Of a stretch of 64,000 nt of DNA, positions 60,936-64,000 are shown piece after piece. Source of the DNA: Thalassia testudinum (lineage: Eukaryota > Streptophyta > Magnoliopsida > Alismatales > Hydrocharitaceae); the NCBI GenBank assembly GCA_037157565.1, contig JAZHRO010000036.1, positions 20,448,501 to 20,512,500 on the forward strand. Direction: 5' to 3'. The notes under the pieces are model-generated. The model did not search any database. It saw only the letters and a list, made by a program, of their open reading frames with translations, and was not told the origin of the DNA. The translations under genes and the position numbers were made by a program. Numbering within the stretch: the stretch's first letter is position 1; every line of letters begins with the position of its first letter.

Positions 60936-61082
60936 TGTTGACATCTTAGTTTTGTTGCACCAAAATTTTGTTTATTTGTCAACTAATCTTTCAGGTAATC
61001 TACCATGGATCTTGTCAATCTAAGAGAATAAATCCTGGAAGATAGTCATGTGTATTTTCTTTTCTTTGAGTCTAGATTTGTT
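60936..61082 (+). mobile_element. Start of the copia 3' LTR
   Basis: Begins TGTTGACATCTTAGTTTTG. It is cut after about 147 bp by a CACTA-like sequence. TGTTG starts are usual in copia LTRs. Confidence 0.65.
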
Positions 61083-61427
61083 CACAACTAGAAATATGGG
61101 TTTTGGTCACAGTTATTTGGTTACAGTACTTAAATTGTGACCAAAAGCAATATATGGTCACGATCCCACTTAAAATCATGATAAAAAAGATTGCTGAGAT
61201 TTATTTTATCTTTTAGCTTTTCATTATGGTTTTCGAAATCAGGATAGAAGCCTTTGGTCACAGTTCCACTCAGAATTGTGACGAAAGGCTTCAGTCACAA
61301 TTTTGAAAATCGTGACCAAAGATGAATTTTCATTAAGTCCCCCCTTTCACCCACGTCATCTCCGCGATGAAAGGGGTGCGCCCCATCGACCATCCCTTGC
61401 CACCCACATAATATGCTTAGCAGCGCC
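61083..61427 (+). mobile_element. CACTA-like transposon end with three hairpins
   Basis: Begins CACAACTAGAAATATGGG, similar to CACTA-type ends (CACTAnnAGAAA), then inverted repeats of TTTTGGTCACAG with TTGTGACCAAAA at 61101-61147, 61251-61288 and 61289-61321. Such subterminal repeats suit En/Spm elements. No transposase; the other end is missing, cut by element G. Confidence 0.45.
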
Positions 61428-64000
61428 TGACCGTCGCGAAACATGTTTGTGTAAAATCATTTGTTGTAGCACATTTTACAATGTAAATTCTAATTTGAAG
61501 AATCAGACGTGAGTCCGAATGTCGAACATAAGGAGGCATGGAATTGGATCAAATATTGGCTTTCGTGTCACAAAATTCGTCGTTTGATTCGTTTGCGAAA
61601 GAGAGAAGAGAAAGAGAAAGAGAGAGGGAGGGAGATAGGGTTAGAGTCTCATGATAAGGATATGATAACTAGTTGCAAAGACAAGATATCAAAAACAAAT
61701 TCAATTGATTATCAAATGTTGTATTGAATCAAATGTAGATGAATGCTTGAATATATGAAATAACTACAACTATCAAAGAAACTAAAACTAAGAACAAGGA
61801 GGAAGAAGGTGTCAAGGTAGCCATGACGTTAGAGTTTCCATAGGTGGCTCGGCATCTTCACAACCTTGCTTGGAGCTATATGGAGGTGTTGGAGTGCTTG
61901 GGTAGATGATTGGCAAAAGTGGAGGGAGGTAGGCCCTTTTATAATGGAGGGAGAAGGCCAAAAATCATCCTCGGGTCAACAACAACATTTAAAATGTCGC
62001 TGAAGACCTGCTGCATGCGTAGTCGTACCCCCCACCCTTGAGCCTACTGCCTTCAACACACTTGCTGCCCCGTGCACCCTATGCAGCGTGTCGTGCAAGC
62101 ATGCGCTAGCACACGTTGTGCTTGGCTTTACTCCTTCCACGCACACACGGGTGCACTCGCTACTGCTGCTGCTCCGCCTCGCCTCAATTGCAAAATTGAG
62201 GGGAGGCTTGAACCTTTGCTTGGTGGATGTCGAATGGAGGTGCAACTGTTGCGCCAAGGCCACAACTTGATCCACTTTTGTGCATTTGCCCATGGCTCCT
62301 CAAGATTGGATGGCTTACATCGCTTGATGAAGCGTCGGAGAGAGAGAGAGGTGCTGAGGTGCATGGATGGTGACACCTAGCCAGATTTAGGTCGTTGATC
62401 AGTACATGAACGATCAAAATTTCTCGAGCTTGTTGTGGGAGCTACAGAGGTCGGATCGAGGTGATTTTAAGTCCATTGGACACTGTTTGTCGATTTGGAT
62501 CCATTCGTATGGTCCGATTGCTCATCTGAGACCTGTTTTAATATGGACTTGTACACAAGGTCGTTAAACATTGATTTTAAGCAACTTAAATGTAAAGATC
62601 ACGCAATATGCATGCAATGCTCCCAAGCCCATTATAATATGTCGTTATTGCACAGGTACCCTCAAAATTGACTTTAATTGGTAATATTAACACTGATAAT
62701 TGTAGAGTCATCATACCCCATGTCCACCCCTTGCTAGTCCCTAGCATGGTTTAACCTAAATGCTATTCACAAAATAAAACTAGGAATTGATTACTTAGGT
62801 AGAAGTTGCCTGTCAACAAGAGAAAATTTTTACTAAGAACCTAACTTGCAGAGACTCAATAGTGCCCGGGTTGCCTGCCAAAATGCCGGCCGCCTGAGTC
62901 CTTGCCTTATTCTATATAGAAGCAAATAGATATTTTTTTCTTTTTCATTTTTTCTAATTTTTTTTTATTTTTGGTGTTAAGGATTTCGAGGTAACTTTTT
63001 ATTGCTACCCAATCCACCCAAGACTCGAAAAGGACTCTTAGTACTAAGCATCTTATTGTGAAAGTGATAGACTCACTAGTGGCAATTAAAATGGACTTTA
63101 GGTTTCTATGCCTCTTAGTGACCCGAAAGAGAAAATGTTGCGTAAAGGTGTATCTATCTGACTGGTCGCTTTCTCCCTACTTTTAATTTTTGTGGGGTCA
63201 ACACAATGGCGAACCCAGTGTATATCTCCTCGGATTATGCTACTTCCCTGCTTCTTCCTTAAGAGTTTTGGAATTTTTGTGCATTTTATGAGCTGGGATC
63301 TAGACAATCGGCTAATGGGTTGTTACCCACGACAACTTACCAGCCATACTCGTGCGGTGAAGTGTGGCTTATTTCTTTTTTTATCTTTTCTCCTTTTCTA
63401 TTTTCCTATTCCTCTCTTTCTTTTCTTTTTTTTTAAAGTAGGTGGCTTTCCTGATGTAAGATTTACCTAAAGGTAGTGGTGAAAGAGAACGATCCTTTGG
63501 TTGGGCTCTAGACAACCGGCCAATGGGCTGTTACCCATGACAACTTGCCAGCCATACCACCCTAGAAGGTTAATTAGCTACCCAATTTACGTTAGAATCG
63601 CCAATGAGTGAGTCAATGCAAAACGTGTGTAGATGCTTAGACTAAAAATACACCCAAATCATAGGGTGAGTTGATAAGTCGTATACTTATCACCCTACTT
63701 TATTGACCAAGTTAAAATAAAATTACTTGGCGAGGATTCGAGACCAAGTCCACATTTTAGTGGACACTCGGATTGATTAAGTCCAAAGACCTGAAGAGTC
63801 TAAGTGTTTAGGTCCCTATTGTATCATTTCCTGAAGTTGACAAACCTCCAATAACTAAATTTTCTCTTCCTATGTTTTTTCATTTTTTTTAAATATTTCA
63901 AGCTGACAATATGTACTCAGAACATAAAAATTACCACCTCCCATGCCTAAGTTGGACAATGTCCTCATTGGAAAATAAATGTATGCAAGGGAGTAAGGAA
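61428..64000 (-). mobile_element. Element G: 3' LTR and 3' UTR, runs off the window
   Basis: Minus-strand gypsy-type element. 3' LTR 62713-61428 (start TGATGACTCTACAATTATCA), U5 block at 61509-61537, TATA-like TTATAAAAGGG (minus, about 61942). 3' UTR 62714-64000 with PPT context (TACCCCATGTCC reversed), twin modules (63554-63500, 63345-63291) and internal PPT-like tract (63971-63933). No coding sequence in the window; overlapping ORFs at 62072-62417 lie in the LTR. Confidence 0.7.

Noticed and set aside
62072..62417. Cluster of 60-105-codon ORFs on both strands
   Set aside because: Shadows of GC-richer LTR sequence of element G; none shows a domain.
1..64000. CRISPR arrays, tRNA or rRNA genes, bacterial operons
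   Set aside because: No regularly spaced repeats, no cloverleaf or rRNA signature found; tRNA-like matches are only the PBS sites.

Overview
The window is plant nuclear DNA made almost entirely of transposable elements. I find no intact host gene, tRNA, rRNA or CRISPR array. The plant signs are Athila-type Ty3/gypsy elements whose primer-binding sites (PBS) match the 3' end of tRNA-Asp, a plant L1-type LINE with a zf-RVT tail, and a copia element whose polypurine tract (PPT) and LTR start look Sirevirus-like. The species cannot be named. The LINE ORF1 order (two CCHC knuckles before a DUF4283-like domain) is, from memory, commoner in monocots, which is weak evidence. The setting looks like old, repeat-dense heterochromatin: every reading frame is broken, mostly by changes consistent with C-to-T decay.

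Layout. 1-5.4 kb: end of one LTR, a relic of element interior, then two related LTRs head to tail. 5.4-7.6 kb: a plus-strand PBS, an antisense gag relic, then a plus-strand 3' UTR. 7.6-26.9 kb: a nest of insertions. Solo LTR I (7617-26875, TSD GTGGT) holds solo LTR a (8638-26307, TSD CAGCC/TAGCC). That holds complete Athila element A (9767-25130, TSD ACATA), whose 3' LTR is split by a 4.4-kb LTR-like insertion Z (20031-24447, TSD GGCGT). 26.9-30.0 kb: rest of the interrupted 3' UTR and its LTR c. 30.0-45.2 kb: 3' UTR and 3' LTR (b) of plus-strand element B, interrupted by minus-strand element D (30331-37404) and by a 5.1-kb LINE (39321-44422, 16-bp TSD). 45.2-61.1 kb: the 3' part of a Sirevirus-like copia element, interrupted by minus-strand element E (45408-54607) and solo LTRs J (56680-58170) and F (58444-about 60292). 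61.1-64 kb: a CACTA-like end, then the 3' LTR and 3' UTR of minus-strand element G, which runs off the window.

How the parts relate. A is the only element with protease, RT, RNase H and integrase; all are damaged, including the catalytic residues of protease (Asp to Asn) and integrase (Glu to Lys). D and E carry no RT or integrase but share with A the tRNA-Asp PBS, the PPT context, a duplicated PPT-like tract, a twin 3' UTR module and a U5 motif. They look like non-autonomous partners of an Athila-type helper. D carries a Tyr/Pro/Ser-rich reading frame I do not recognise. E carries gag and protease followed in frame by an unrecognised C-terminal region. These non-autonomous families with shared cis signals, and the large insertion Z, are the best candidates for something undescribed.
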